Shown: piece after piece, positions 7,898 through 16,281 of the stretch | Numbering within the stretch: position 1 is the first letter of the stretch | Layout: the number at the start of each line of letters is the position of its first letter | Assembly (NCBI GenBank): GCA_003576745.1 | Contig: QEVR01000001.1 | Coordinates: 186,001-250,000, forward strand | Length of the DNA stretch: 64,000 nucleotides | From: Candidatus Uhrbacteria bacterium | Lineage (GTDB): Bacteria; Patescibacteriota; Patescibacteriia; 2-12-FULL-60-25 | Direction: 5' to 3' | Translations under genes and position numbers: made by a program | Notes under the pieces: model-generated | The model's database searches: none | Told to the model about the DNA's origin: nothing | What the model saw: only the letters and a program-made list of their open reading frames with translations

Positions 7898-8830
7898 ATG
7901 AAGCGAATGGCGATCCTTTGCACGGGGATTTTGCTCTTAGGAGCCGGATGCCTGCGTACGACCATCGGCGAATTGCGCGGCGTAAAAAAATACCAGCTGC
8001 CGCCCGTTTCCGAGTACGCCTTTCAGGATTCCTTTCTGCCGGAGGAAGAGCCGACAACCTCTTCTGATATCCTTCCTTTGTTACCGGAGGACCCCAATGT
8101 TCAGCCTGGGGAAATTGCGTCGGAATCGCAGAACGTCATTGTTTCGAGCGTCATCGCGCATTCGGAATTGCCGAATCCGTTCGTGTTGCTGGGCCGGGCG
8201 CGCGCGTTTGAAAACGTGGTTTACTGGCGCATCCGGGATGCGCGCCGGCTTGTCCTTGCTTCGGGACAGGCCATCACCAATGCGCCTGATGCGGGACGAT
8301 TCGGCGCTTTCCGCATTCGCGCATTCATTGACACGCTGCCGGAAACGGACGGGGGAACCGTCGAGGTATTTACCCGGTCGCCACGCGATGGTTCCGAACA
8401 GGATACGGTGAACATCCCGGTGACGCTTTCCCGCGAGGTCACGATGCTTAAGGCCTATTTTTCTAACATCGAAAAGGATCCGGGAGCCGAGCGCTGCGAA
8501 CAAGTCTATCCGGTTACGCGGCGCGTGTATCGCACGCAGAATGCGGCAGAGGCCGCCGCGCTGGAACTTCTCAAGGGCCCCACGGCTCTCGAACGCGGCA
8601 CTGGATCCCGTACGTCGCTTTTACCGGGGACGGCGCTGCGATCCATCGTTTTAAAAGAAGGGGTGCTGACGGCGGATTTTTCACGCGATATCGTGTTCGC
8701 GCTTGCCGGTTCCTGTAATATTCAGGCCCTCCGCGCGCAGATTGAACAGACCTTCCTTCAATTTCCCACCGTTCAAGTTGTGCATATTCTGGTGGAAGGC
8801 GAGAATCTCGATAAACTTTTCAATCCATGA
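7898..8830 (+). CDS. Gmad2 and GerMN domain lipoprotein
   Basis: A 310-residue lipoprotein (signal peptide with lipobox LLGAGC). After a linker, residues about 80-180 form a Gmad2 immunoglobulin-like domain (VIAHSELPNPFVLLGRA ... VEVFTRSP). Residues about 185-305 form a GerMN domain (LKAYFSN ... AALELLKGPTALE ... GVLTADFSRDI). This pairing is known from spore germination and sporulation proteins of Firmicutes and is also frequent in Patescibacteria, where its role at the cell surface is unknown. A strong promoter precedes it. It overlaps the next gene by 4 bp (ATGA). Confidence 0.85.
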   Translation: MKRMAILCTGILLLGAGCLRTTIGELRGVKKYQLPPVSEYAFQDSFLPEEEPTTSSDILPLLPEDPNVQPGEIASESQNVIVSSVIAHSELPNPFVLLGRARAFENVVYWRIRDARRLVLASGQAITNAPDAGRFGAFRIRAFIDTLPETDGGTVEVFTRSPRDGSEQDTVNIPVTLSREVTMLKAYFSNIEKDPGAERCEQVYPVTRRVYRTQNAAEAAALELLKGPTALERGTGSRTSLLPGTALRSIVLKEGVLTADFSRDIVFALAGSCNIQALRAQIEQTFLQFPTVQVVHILVEGENLDKLFNP

Positions 8831-9261
8831 GCCCGATCATCTATGCCGGCGCCGCCGGCATTGCCGCCGCCGGCATTATGCTGTTTCTTTCCCATGTCGC
8901 GCCGTTCGCCGGAGCGGGACGGGTGGTAAAGGATACGGATACCATGCGGCTGTTCGGGCGGCAGTATAGCCGCCGCGAGGCGCATGTTGCGGGTATCTTG
9001 GTTCACATCGCCGCCTCGTTTTGTTTCGGCGTCCTGTACGCATGGAGCGTCTCGCTCGGCATTGTTTCGGGATACGGATTTTGGCCGTTGTCCGCGTACG
9101 CGCTTTTGCTCACCATTGTTGTCGGGGGCGTGCTTATGCCCCTCGAAGGGCACGGTTTGTTCGGCAGAAAGGAGGATCCATGGTTCGCGTTCGATCTTCT
9201 TCTCGCGAATATCGGGTGGGTTATTCTGTTTGCGCTCATTATCCGGCTCTTGCCCGTGTAG
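8827..9261 (+). CDS. four-helix integral membrane protein of unknown function
   Basis: A protein of 144 residues with four predicted transmembrane helices, at roughly residues 2-28, 53-76, 83-105 and 118-142. The loop between helices 1 and 2 is charged (RVVKDTDTMRLFGRQYSRREAH). I recognise no family. ATG overlaps the stop of the lipoprotein gene, and xseA starts 3 bp after its stop, so it belongs to one operon with both. Confidence 0.75.
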   Translation: MSPIIYAGAAGIAAAGIMLFLSHVAPFAGAGRVVKDTDTMRLFGRQYSRREAHVAGILVHIAASFCFGVLYAWSVSLGIVSGYGFWPLSAYALLLTIVVGGVLMPLEGHGLFGRKEDPWFAFDLLLANIGWVILFALIIRLLPV

Positions 9262-9263
9262 CT

Positions 9264-10445
9264 ATGCGGATCTTTTCCGTCACGGAGTTCATCGAGCTGG
9301 TGAATGAAACGCTGCAGGCGCTTGGCACCTATGAGGCATTTGCCGTGGAAGGGGAAGTCTCCGGATATCGGGTGAATCAGGGGCAGTGGGTGACATTCGA
9401 TCTGAAAGATGAGCGGTCTCTCGTGAATGTGTTTCTGCCGATATGGAAGCTCCGGACACCGCTTGAGGACGGCATGCGCATTCGCGTGGCCGGGACGGGC
9501 AGGGTGTATGCCAAGTACGGAAAATTTTCCCTTTCTGCCGAGCAGATAGAGCTTGTTGGAGAGGGCGCTCTACGCAAGGCGCTTGCGCTTTTGCGCCATC
9601 GGCTCGAACAGGAGGGGCTGTTTACCTCGGAGCGAAAACGCGAATTGCCCCGTTTTCCACGCCGTATCGCGCTTATCGCCTCTCGCGACAGCGCGGCCTA
9701 CGGCGATTTTACGCGCATTGTCTGCGAGCGGTGGCCGCTTCTCGACATCCACCTCTACAATGTTCTCGTGCAGGGCGAGAGAGCTCCCGAGGATATCCGC
9801 CGCGCGTTGGCTGCCGTGCAGGCATCCGGCGAAGCGTATGACGCCGTCGTGCTGACCCGCGGCGGCGGATCATTCGAGGAACTCATGGCGTTCAACGATG
9901 AACAGCTCGCTCGCGACATTTTTGCCTCGCGCATACCCGTTCTGGCCGCGATCGGCCATGAGCGGGACGTCACGCTCGCGGAGGAAGCGGCGGACGTGCG
10001 CGGTTCCACCCCCACGGATGCGGCGCGACGCCTGGTTCCCGACCGGCGCGACGTGGAATATGAAATCGCGAGCCGCATACGGTCGATGTCGGATTCCTTG
10101 TTACGGCGTCTTCAGGAAAACCGCACCGCCCTTCACCGTATCCTCGAGTCTGGATCGCACTGGGCTTCTCGGTATCGCATTCAGGTAGACGCGTGGGCTT
10201 CCGCGACCGAGGGCGGTATGCGACAACTCCTCGAGTCGAATCGCGAACGGCTTCAGCATCTTACGCGCCTTCTCAAGGGTCTGGATCCTACGGCGGTGCT
10301 TGCGCGCGGATATTCCTTCGTTCAGGATACCCGCGGACGCGTCATTTCAGGCGTCAGCCGTCTTGGCAGGGGACAAGCTATTTTTGTCCGCATGAAAGAC
10401 GGCACTGCCGGCGCAACGGTCAATGTCGTGAAGAAACAATTCTAA
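9264..10445 (+). CDS. xseA: exodeoxyribonuclease VII large subunit
   Basis: Catalytic subunit of exonuclease VII, which degrades single-stranded DNA to oligonucleotides. The product has 393 residues. The N-terminal OB-fold (FAVEGEVSGYR..GQWVTFDLKDE) is followed by the family core: RIALIASRDSAAYGDF, VLTRGGGSFEELMAFNDE, PVLAAIGHERDVTLAEEAADVRGSTPTDAA, then a coiled-coil stretch and the C-terminal DPTAVLARGYSFV. ATG 9264 matches the usual N-terminus (SVTEFIELVNETLQ). xseB follows after 11 bp, the standard arrangement. Confidence 0.96.
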   Translation: MRIFSVTEFIELVNETLQALGTYEAFAVEGEVSGYRVNQGQWVTFDLKDERSLVNVFLPIWKLRTPLEDGMRIRVAGTGRVYAKYGKFSLSAEQIELVGEGALRKALALLRHRLEQEGLFTSERKRELPRFPRRIALIASRDSAAYGDFTRIVCERWPLLDIHLYNVLVQGERAPEDIRRALAAVQASGEAYDAVVLTRGGGSFEELMAFNDEQLARDIFASRIPVLAAIGHERDVTLAEEAADVRGSTPTDAARRLVPDRRDVEYEIASRIRSMSDSLLRRLQENRTALHRILESGSHWASRYRIQVDAWASATEGGMRQLLESNRERLQHLTRLLKGLDPTAVLARGYSFVQDTRGRVISGVSRLGRGQAIFVRMKDGTAGATVNVVKKQF

Positions 10446-10456
10446 CCCTATACGTT

Positions 10457-10684
10457 ATGGCGAAGAAAAAAGTTGCAGGAGATTTCGGCGCGAACTTCAA
10501 GGAACTTGAAGACATCGCCGAATGGTTCGAGCGGGAAGAACCGGATATCGACAAGGGACTCGCGAAGTTTGAACGCGCCATGGAACTCGCGGCCCAATGC
10601 CGCGACGAACTGGCAAAGGCCGAGCAGAAGGTAAAGGAGATTAGGAAAAAATTCGGCGAGCATGATACCGTCTCATTAGATTAA
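10457..10684 (+). CDS. xseB: exodeoxyribonuclease VII small subunit
   Basis: A 75-residue protein of the XseB family, recognisable from FKELEDIAEWFEREEPDIDKGLAKFERAMELAAQCRDEL. It forms the helical hairpin that multimerises on XseA. The start is ATG 10457, giving MAKKK, directly downstream of xseA in the same operon. The length is normal. Confidence 0.93.
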   Translation: MAKKKVAGDFGANFKELEDIAEWFEREEPDIDKGLAKFERAMELAAQCRDELAKAEQKVKEIRKKFGEHDTVSLD

Positions 10685-10685
10685 T

Positions 10686-11030
10686 ATGCGCCTCTTTGTC
10701 CGTTGGGCCATAAACGCCCTCGCGATTTTCCTGGTTCCCATGATCGTTCCCGGCGTTGAAATTGCGAATTTTTATACAGCTGTCATCGTCGCGCTTATCA
10801 TTGGACTCATCAATACTTTCATTCGTCCCGTTCTGCTGCTTTTTACGCTGCCGATTAATATTCTAACGCTCGGCTTGTTTACGTTGGTCGTGAATGCCCT
10901 GCTTTTTTGGCTGGCGTCCACCATTGTCAAAGGGTTTACCGTAACGGGATTTACGGCGGCATTTCTCGGCGCCCTGACTTTTTGGCTCATCGCCTGGGTT
11001 GGCAATGCCGTTGCCGGCACCAAAAAATGA
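10686..11030 (+). CDS. phage holin 4 superfamily IV-type membrane protein
   Basis: A 114-residue, four-helix membrane protein of the Phage_holin_4_2 (PF04020-type) family. Typical features are the N-terminal LFVRWAINALAIFLVPMIVPGV, the central LINTFIRPVLLLFTLPINILTLGLFTLVVNALLFWLAS and the glycine-rich end. Family members are widespread chromosomal genes of unknown physiological role, and the holin name comes from topology only. It starts 1 bp after the xseB stop. Confidence 0.88.
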   Translation: MRLFVRWAINALAIFLVPMIVPGVEIANFYTAVIVALIIGLINTFIRPVLLLFTLPINILTLGLFTLVVNALLFWLASTIVKGFTVTGFTAAFLGALTFWLIAWVGNAVAGTKK

Positions 11031-11040
11031 CTGATGCGGC

Positions 11041-11760
11041 ATGGACCGCTTGTTTTTCATGAATCGCATTCCACCTGTATCCGGCATCGTCGTCCTCTCC
11101 ATAGGAGGATCTCTCGTGGTTCCGAAGCAGGGAATCGACGCGGGGTTTCTCCGCGAACTTCGCCGATTCGTCCTCCGGCAAATACGAAGGGGGAGGCGTC
11201 TCATTCTCGTGGTAGGGGGCGGCCATACGGCGAGAGCCTATCAGCAGGCCGCCGTACGCATCGTAAAACTCCCGCCGGACGACATGGACTGGATCGGCAT
11301 TCATGCCACGCGACTGAATGGACAGCTGCTTCGGAATATTCTTCGGGACGTGGCCCAGCATGTGGTTCTGAAGGATCCAACGCGTCCCGTAACATGGAAC
11401 AGGCCCGTCCTCATCGCCGCCGGCTGGAAGCCGGGATGGTCCACGGATTATGTCGCCGTCCGTCTCGCGCACAGGTTCGCGTCCAAACTCGTTCTCAACC
11501 TTTCCAATATTGATGCCGTCTATGACAGGGATCCCTATCGCCACGAGGATGCGAAAAAGCTCGAGGCGATTTCTTGGAGTGAATTCCGCAAACTCGTAGG
11601 ATCCTCATGGGAACCGGGGACAAACGCCCCATTCGATCCCATTGCATCCAAACGCGCCGCGGCATGGAAGATGACAGTTGTCGTTGCCGGGAAACGGCTC
11701 GCGAATATCGAAAAGGTTCTGGATGGCAGCCCGTTTCGCGGTACCGTGATATCCGAGTGA
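11041..11760 (+). CDS. pyrH: UMP kinase, archaeal-type amino-acid-kinase fold
   Basis: Phosphorylates UMP to UDP for pyrimidine nucleotide and sugar-nucleotide synthesis. The amino acid kinase fold shows VVLSIGGSLV (phosphate loop), LILVVGGGHTARAY, DWIGIHATRLNGQLLR (signature of the archaeal-type branch), STDYVAVRLAHRF, LNLSNIDAVYDRDP and PGTNAPFDPIASK. The product has 239 residues, or 233 from the internal ATG 11059. The GGGHTAR and NLSNIDxVY motifs separate it from the standard bacterial PyrH. UDP supply is relevant to the UDP-sugar enzymes in this window. Confidence 0.88.
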   Translation: MDRLFFMNRIPPVSGIVVLSIGGSLVVPKQGIDAGFLRELRRFVLRQIRRGRRLILVVGGGHTARAYQQAAVRIVKLPPDDMDWIGIHATRLNGQLLRNILRDVAQHVVLKDPTRPVTWNRPVLIAAGWKPGWSTDYVAVRLAHRFASKLVLNLSNIDAVYDRDPYRHEDAKKLEAISWSEFRKLVGSSWEPGTNAPFDPIASKRAAAWKMTVVVAGKRLANIEKVLDGSPFRGTVISE

Positions 11761-11811
11761 TGAAGCCCGGGCATGCGGTTTTCGGCGCCGGCTGTCACTT
11801 CAGTTTCATTC

Positions 11812-11840
11812 TTGACGAAAAGGGTCGCCTCATGTATTGT
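11812..11840 (+). promoter_or_regulatory. rplJ-rplL promoter
   Basis: TTGACG (11812-11817), a 17-bp spacer and TATTGT (11835-11840). Transcription would start near 11847, just upstream of the leader RNA. Confidence 0.7.
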
Positions 11841-11857
11841 TCCGCCAACATCCCAAG

Positions 11858-11940
11858 ACATCGTGTCCGAAGACCGTAAGGCTCCACCACGTGGAGGTAA
11901 TAGGCCGAATGGCCCCCTTACCGAGGCTTGTCCCGAAAGC
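11858..11940 (+). ncRNA. ribosomal protein L10 leader-like RNA
   Basis: The untranslated region before rplJ contains gaccgtaagg (11872-11881) paired with ccccttaccg (about 11913-11922), enclosing a small GGTGGAG-type hairpin and a taggccgaatggcc arm. The order and the cuuaccgagg-like 3' strand resemble the L10 leader that binds the L10(L12) complex in Firmicutes and other bacteria. I judge this by eye; a covariance search for the L10 leader family would settle it. Confidence 0.6.
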
Positions 11941-11999
11941 GAGCGCATGCGCGTATTTCGGGACGCGACGTCCATTCCGGTTTTTGGCCGGGACGAACG

Positions 12000-12026
12000 C
12001 CCGCAGGACATGCCTGCGGGTGTTTT
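12000..12026 (+). terminator. attenuator-type terminator hairpin between the L10 leader and rplJ
   Basis: An 8-bp stem CCCGCAGG/CCTGCGGG (12000-12007, 12013-12020) with a 5-nt loop is followed by tgtttt. It lies upstream of rplJ in the same transcript, so it fits premature termination under L10 autoregulation. No gene is seen between here and 12210. Confidence 0.7.
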
Positions 12027-12209
12027 CAAAGGTCGAAAGAAACATAACGAATCCGCACAATATTTACGAATATACGAATCGTCGGGAGCGGGTAGGAGGG
12101 TTGTGCCATATGTCAAGAGTCTTGCATCATGCGAAAAGCCAAACGCTCATCGCCCATTGATCATCGCTGACTCTTCACGTGTACCCAAATCTTCCCGACG
12201 GACTCACGT

Positions 12210-12878
12210 ATGCCGAAAACAAGAATCCAAAAGGAAACCATCGTATCCGAACTGTCTGACGCGTTCAAAAAGGCCGCGTCAGTGGCATTCGCCGATTATC
12301 GCGGACTGACCGTTTTGCAGGCGGACGAGATGCGGAAGAAATTCCGCGACGCCAACGTGGACTATCGCGTGGCGAAAAAGTCGCTGCTTACGCTCGCCGC
12401 AAAACAGGCGGGATACGATCTCGATGCAAAGCAGTTCAATGGCATGGTCGGCGCGGCGTTCGGCCGCGAGGATGAAATCGCTCCGGCAAAAATCCTTGGC
12501 GACATGGCCAAAGCCACCGAACATATCACCATCCTTGGCGGTATTTTCGAAGGGCAGATTGTCCCACAGGACAAGATGATCGCGCTTTCCAAGCTTCCGT
12601 CGAAGCAGCAGCTCCGCGGAATACTGGTGGGCACCATGTATGCCCCCGTATCTGCATTTGCACGCGTTTTGAACGCCATTCGAGAGGCACGCGAAGCGTC
12701 GGAGGTGAAATTAGCCGGAGCCCCGGCCTCTGAAGCGAAGGCGGAAGAATCCGCGCCGGCAGACGTTCCGGCCGCCGAAGCAGCCGTCGTCGAGGCCCCG
12801 AAAGCCGGAGCAGACGCCGCAGAAGCGCCTGCCGACTCTGCTCAGGAAAACGCAATGAATGAGACTCCTACAGCCTAA
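12210..12878 (+). CDS. rplJ: 50S ribosomal protein L10
   Basis: Stalk base protein that carries L7/L12 dimers. The product has 222 residues. The N-terminal rRNA-binding domain is typical ([47 protein letters not shown], then [12 protein letters not shown]). After the domain that ends near residue 170 there is an acidic Ala/Glu/Pro tail (about 50 residues) not found in standard 165-175-residue L10 proteins. No Shine-Dalgarno sequence is visible before ATG 12210. rplL follows after 26 bp. Confidence 0.96.
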   Translation: MPKTRIQKETIVSELSDAFKKAASVAFADYRGLTVLQADEMRKKFRDANVDYRVAKKSLLTLAAKQAGYDLDAKQFNGMVGAAFGREDEIAPAKILGDMAKATEHITILGGIFEGQIVPQDKMIALSKLPSKQQLRGILVGTMYAPVSAFARVLNAIREAREASEVKLAGAPASEAKAEESAPADVPAAEAAVVEAPKAGADAAEAPADSAQENAMNETPTA

Positions 12879-12904
12879 CGAACAATCACGTATTACAAAC
12901 TCCT

Positions 12905-13312
12905 ATGGACGAAGCAACAAAAACCGAGGTTCAGGTTCCTGAAAAGTTCAAGAACCTTGTGGAATCCATTGAAAAGCTCTCTGTGCTCGATCTGTCCGAG
13001 CTCGTGAAGACGCTGGAAGACAAATTCGGCGTTTCCGCGGCCGCTCCGGTCGCGATGATGGCCGGAGGCGCTGCCGGCAGTGAAGGCGCCGCCGAGGAAA
13101 AGAGCGAATTCAACGTGGAGCTCGCCGAAGCCGGATCCAACAAAATCGGTGTCATCAAGGCGGTACGCGAAGCCACGGGCCTTGGCCTCAAGGAGGCGAA
13201 AGATCTCGTGGATGCCGCTCCGAAAGTTATTAAGGAAGGCGTCGCCAAAGCCGATGCCGAAGAGATGAAGAAGAAGATCGAGGAAGCCGGGGGTAAAGTA
13301 AATCTGAAGTAA
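12905..13312 (+). CDS. rplL: 50S ribosomal protein L7/L12
   Basis: Multicopy stalk protein that recruits translational GTPases. The product has 135 residues. The N-terminal dimerisation helix region is [26 protein letters not shown], followed by an Ala/Gly hinge. The C-terminal domain ([34 protein letters not shown]) carries the conserved factor-binding residues. It is slightly longer than usual at the N-terminus (about 10 extra residues). No Shine-Dalgarno sequence is visible despite expected high expression. An intrinsic terminator follows. Confidence 0.97.
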   Translation: MDEATKTEVQVPEKFKNLVESIEKLSVLDLSELVKTLEDKFGVSAAAPVAMMAGGAAGSEGAAEEKSEFNVELAEAGSNKIGVIKAVREATGLGLKEAKDLVDAAPKVIKEGVAKADAEEMKKKIEEAGGKVNLK

Positions 13313-13324
13313 TTGAACAACAAA

Positions 13325-13352
13325 AACACCCTCCCGGCCGGGAGGGTGTTTT
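13325..13352 (+). terminator. rplJL intrinsic terminator
   Basis: A perfect 13-bp stem AACACCCTCCCGG/CCGGGAGGGTGTT followed by TT, 12 bp after the rplL stop. Confidence 0.9.
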
Positions 13353-13466
13353 GTATGCATGAGACGTCGTTTTGCGCGTGAAAAGAGTGCGGATTCTTCG
13401 TTACCTTGCGCGCATCACGGCATGTTTGCGAGATCGGATGGTTCCGGACATGATGTCCGGCGGTTT

Positions 13467-15563
13467 CTACGGCAGAATCAATTCGTAGATGTTGTTCCCG
13501 TCGACGATGTAAAGCGATTTCGTTTCGATATTCACGGCGATATCCGTGGGGCCCGTAAAAGCAGGTGACATATATTGGGCCACGAGTTTTCCTTCTTTGG
13601 TAAACATGATCACGCGTTTTCCGGTTTGGTCCGCGATAACAATATACGGATTGTCCGCGTCCGTCCATATATGATTGCCGTTCGTGAGCGGGGGATCGAT
13701 GGGAGACAGGGCGAAGCCGTCCTGTCCGCCGCCGTAGTATCGCGCAACCGATCCGTCGCGTTTTAGTATGTACACGTTGGAATCGATGGCGAGCGATACC
13801 GCATCATTCAGTTTTGCCGAGGAGGCTTCCAGATATTTTTGTCCGGCGCCGAAGCCACCAGAGGCATTCGGGTGGCGCCAAATCTGCTCCGTTCCGGGAT
13901 CGAGGATGTACAAACGGTTGGCATACACCACCATGTCCGCCGCGGAGGCGGCTTCGGAACTGCCGAGCGACAGCTCGCTTACGTCTTTGGTGTCCAGGTT
14001 TACGGCAAGGAGTTTCCGTTTTTCCGTCATGAGGATGACGGACGTTTTTCCTTCGCCGGCGCCGATGATTCTTCCTGATTGTTCGGGCATGTCGATGGTG
14101 AAGGTTTCCTGCGAGGCGGGGTTGATGACCACGAGTTTTTCTCCGGATCGGTCGCTCACAATCAGCCTGCCTTTCACGACAAGAGGGGCGCTCAGTGCGC
14201 CGTCCGCCAGGCCGTCCGAAAGGCTATAGATGCGTTTCGGCTGATCAACCTTCACGATACGGCGGAGTTTTGCGCGCAAGCCTTCCGTTTGTGACCGCAG
14301 GCTGTCGATGGCCTGTCTCCGTTCGTCTTTTGCGGCATCGAGATTCGCCAGAATATCATCCGCTTCCGCGAGGCTCTTTCGTGCCCGGTCTTCGGAATAC
14401 ACCACCTCGCCCTCTGCACGCTCAATGGTATTTTTTGCCTGGTCATAGGCGCCGTTCCATGCCGCCTGCTCTGCCGCGACCGCACGCTGATGTTTGACTG
14501 CCGATCCGATAATGAGGATGCCGACAAGCAAAAGAAGAGCGCTCACCATGAGCGTCTTCCGTTTTTTGGAGATCCAGCTTCCGAATCCGTCATTCATGCC
14601 GCGCAGGCTCACCATGTTTGCAACATCGCGCGTTTTCTGGCGGCTCACAAGGCTCCGAAGTTTGCCGAGGAGCCCCAGCGGTCCGCCGACAATCGGTGCT
14701 TGCGGTTCGCCTTTGGACGTATCCGCATTCTGGGGAGCGATGGTCGGTCCGAGATGCTTGGTTGTTTCCGTTTCCGTCTTTCGGAGGTTCAAAATGCTGG
14801 CCGTGCTCCCGATGCGTTCCTTGAGCGTTTGTTGCGCAGGTTCTTCCGCAGGCAGTGAGGTGATGACGGTGGCCACGAAGTCGTCGGGGATGCCGCGCCG
14901 CTCCAGGTCTTGTTTGATCTCGAGCGATGCCGTGACGGGCGGCAAGGTGGTGAGCCGTTCCTTGATGCGCAATTCATTCCGGATTCGTTCAAAGTTGCGC
15001 GACCCTGCAATGAGAATGTCTCCCTCCTTAAAGTCCCCGCAGATGATACTCGAGAAAAATTTTTGCGGATCCACCTCTGGCGGCTGGTCGAGCGATCCCA
15101 GGAGGTCGAATGTCCGATAACTTCCATCCGTTTGTTTTTGGAGGAACATGTTCATGAGGCTTCCGTAACCGGCCATACACAAATGGTCGTCGGAAAGCTC
15201 GATGACGAAGACATTCATGCGATTCCAGTTGATCGGCGTCTGTGCCGTGTTCAGGAAATCTGCAATGGCCTGGTTTAAATTCTGTACGATCTTTTCGAAT
15301 CGGGTCACGGGATCGTGCTCCACGCCTGATAAAAGATTTCTGGAATGTTCCGCTTCATTGTTCAGCGCGTCGATGAATTGATCATAAACATATCCAATGC
15401 TCTCGATGTCTGTGAGAACCAGAAGAATAGGGCCTCGCTTCATGGGGCCGGTGGATTCGAAACGAAAAATGCCGACGATTTTATCGTCAATTTGGCTGTT
15501 CGCGAATTCAATGTCGGTAATTCTGAACAGCGGCTTTTTCTGGCTCTTTTTTTGCATTTCCAT
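13467..15563 (-). CDS. membrane protein with degenerate PP2C-like domain, coiled coil and C-terminal beta-propeller
   Basis: About 698 residues from ATG 15563; ATG 15587 and 15608 are alternatives and none has a Shine-Dalgarno site. Residues 1-240 have a PP2C-like layout (FVIELSDDHLCMAGYGSLMNMFL, then GDFKEGDILIAGSRNFERI). The metal-binding aspartates expected in a phosphatase are not evident, so this may be a pseudo-phosphatase sensor. A linker, a transmembrane helix (TLMVSALLLLVGILIIGSAV, about residue 345), an Ala/Glu-rich coiled coil and a propeller of at least five NHL-like blades (VVKGRLIVSDRSGEKLVVINP, NRLYILDPGTEQIWRHP, and others) follow. The propeller would be outside the cell. It could be a surface sensor; substrate unknown. 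Confidence 0.75.
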   Translation of the reverse strand: MEMQKKSQKKPLFRITDIEFANSQIDDKIVGIFRFESTGPMKRGPILLVLTDIESIGYVYDQFIDALNNEAEHSRNLLSGVEHDPVTRFEKIVQNLNQAIADFLNTAQTPINWNRMNVFVIELSDDHLCMAGYGSLMNMFLQKQTDGSYRTFDLLGSLDQPPEVDPQKFFSSIICGDFKEGDILIAGSRNFERIRNELRIKERLTTLPPVTASLEIKQDLERRGIPDDFVATVITSLPAEEPAQQTLKERIGSTASILNLRKTETETTKHLGPTIAPQNADTSKGEPQAPIVGGPLGLLGKLRSLVSRQKTRDVANMVSLRGMNDGFGSWISKKRKTLMVSALLLLVGILIIGSAVKHQRAVAAEQAAWNGAYDQAKNTIERAEGEVVYSEDRARKSLAEADDILANLDAAKDERRQAIDSLRSQTEGLRAKLRRIVKVDQPKRIYSLSDGLADGALSAPLVVKGRLIVSDRSGEKLVVINPASQETFTIDMPEQSGRIIGAGEGKTSVILMTEKRKLLAVNLDTKDVSELSLGSSEAASAADMVVYANRLYILDPGTEQIWRHPNASGGFGAGQKYLEASSAKLNDAVSLAIDSNVYILKRDGSVARYYGGGQDGFALSPIDPPLTNGNHIWTDADNPYIVIADQTGKRVIMFTKEGKLVAQYMSPAFTGPTDIAVNIETKSLYIVDGNNIYELILP

Positions 15564-15640
15564 GCTACGGGAAGTATAGGCGTCCATGCGGCAGACGTCG
15601 AGAGCCATTGAAGCAGTTTCGCAAGGGCAGAACCACCCCC

Positions 15641-15647
15641 TTGTCAA
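15641..15647. promoter_or_regulatory. overlapping divergent -35 hexamers
   Basis: TTGTCA on the plus strand (15641-15646) and TTGACA on the minus strand (15647-15642) overlap in ttgtcaa between two divergent genes. The -10 elements are weak: TTGCGA at 15624-15619 for the minus gene, and a GGATAG/TAGTCT area at 15667-15680 for the plus gene. Confidence 0.4.
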
Positions 15648-15680
15648 GAACTGAATGCCACGGCAGGATAGGGGTAGTCT

Positions 15681-16274
15681 ATGCTCGAACACCTTTTTGG
15701 TTCACGGACTCGGGTAAAGCTGATTGCGCTTTTTTTGAGCCAGCCGGAGGATCCGATTTTTGTTCGTGAAGTTACCCGGCGCATCAATACGCAAATCAAC
15801 GCCGTCCGTCGCGAGCTTGCCAATCTTACGACGTTCGGACTGATCATGGAGTCTCGAGATATTCCTGATGACGGGGAAAAGAAGCGTCCCGGCCTGAAGC
15901 GAAAATATTACAAACTGAACGCGATGTTTCCGCTTCTGCCCGAAGTGCGTTCGCTCATGACTAAGGCGCAGCTTTTGGTGGAACACAAAATCGATAAGGA
16001 GCTTCTTTCGCATGACGGCGTAAAATATGCGGCCCTCATGGGTGCGTTCTTGGGCTCTTCCGCTCCCGTTGATTTGTTCGTCGTCGGCTCCATTGATCGG
16101 ACCACGCTTCAGCGCATTGTCGACAAAATGCAAAAGGCCGTAGGCCAGGAAATCAATTACACCGTTCTGTCCGTGAAGGAATACCAGTACCGGAAGGAAA
16201 TGTCCGATAAATTCCTGTATAGTATTTTCGATGCGCCGAAAAACGAGGTCGTCAACCGGCTCGACACCGAATAG
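15681..16274 (+). CDS. winged-helix regulator fused to a nucleotidyltransferase-like domain
   Basis: A 197-residue protein. Residues 1-85 form a winged helix (MLEHLFGSRTRVKLIALFL, FVREVTRRINTQINAVRRELANLTTFGLI, GLKRKYYKLN). Residues about 95-190 resemble the nucleotidyltransferase-fold domain found in MNT-HTH proteins (PVDLFVVGSIDRTTLQRIVDKMQKAVGQEINYTVLS), where GSxDxxxL takes the place of the GSxxxGxxxxxSDxD motif. Such regulators are frequent in Patescibacteria; no target is known. It is divergent from the propeller protein, with which it may form a sensor-regulator pair, and is followed 7 bp later by tsaB. Confidence 0.8.
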   Translation: MLEHLFGSRTRVKLIALFLSQPEDPIFVREVTRRINTQINAVRRELANLTTFGLIMESRDIPDDGEKKRPGLKRKYYKLNAMFPLLPEVRSLMTKAQLLVEHKIDKELLSHDGVKYAALMGAFLGSSAPVDLFVVGSIDRTTLQRIVDKMQKAVGQEINYTVLSVKEYQYRKEMSDKFLYSIFDAPKNEVVNRLDTE

Positions 16275-16281
16275 ATCGAAT

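Noticed and set aside
10686-11030. Prophage holin suggesting a phage remnant
   Set aside because: This holin-named family is a widespread chromosomal membrane protein; no other phage genes occur nearby and it is embedded in the xseAB operon.
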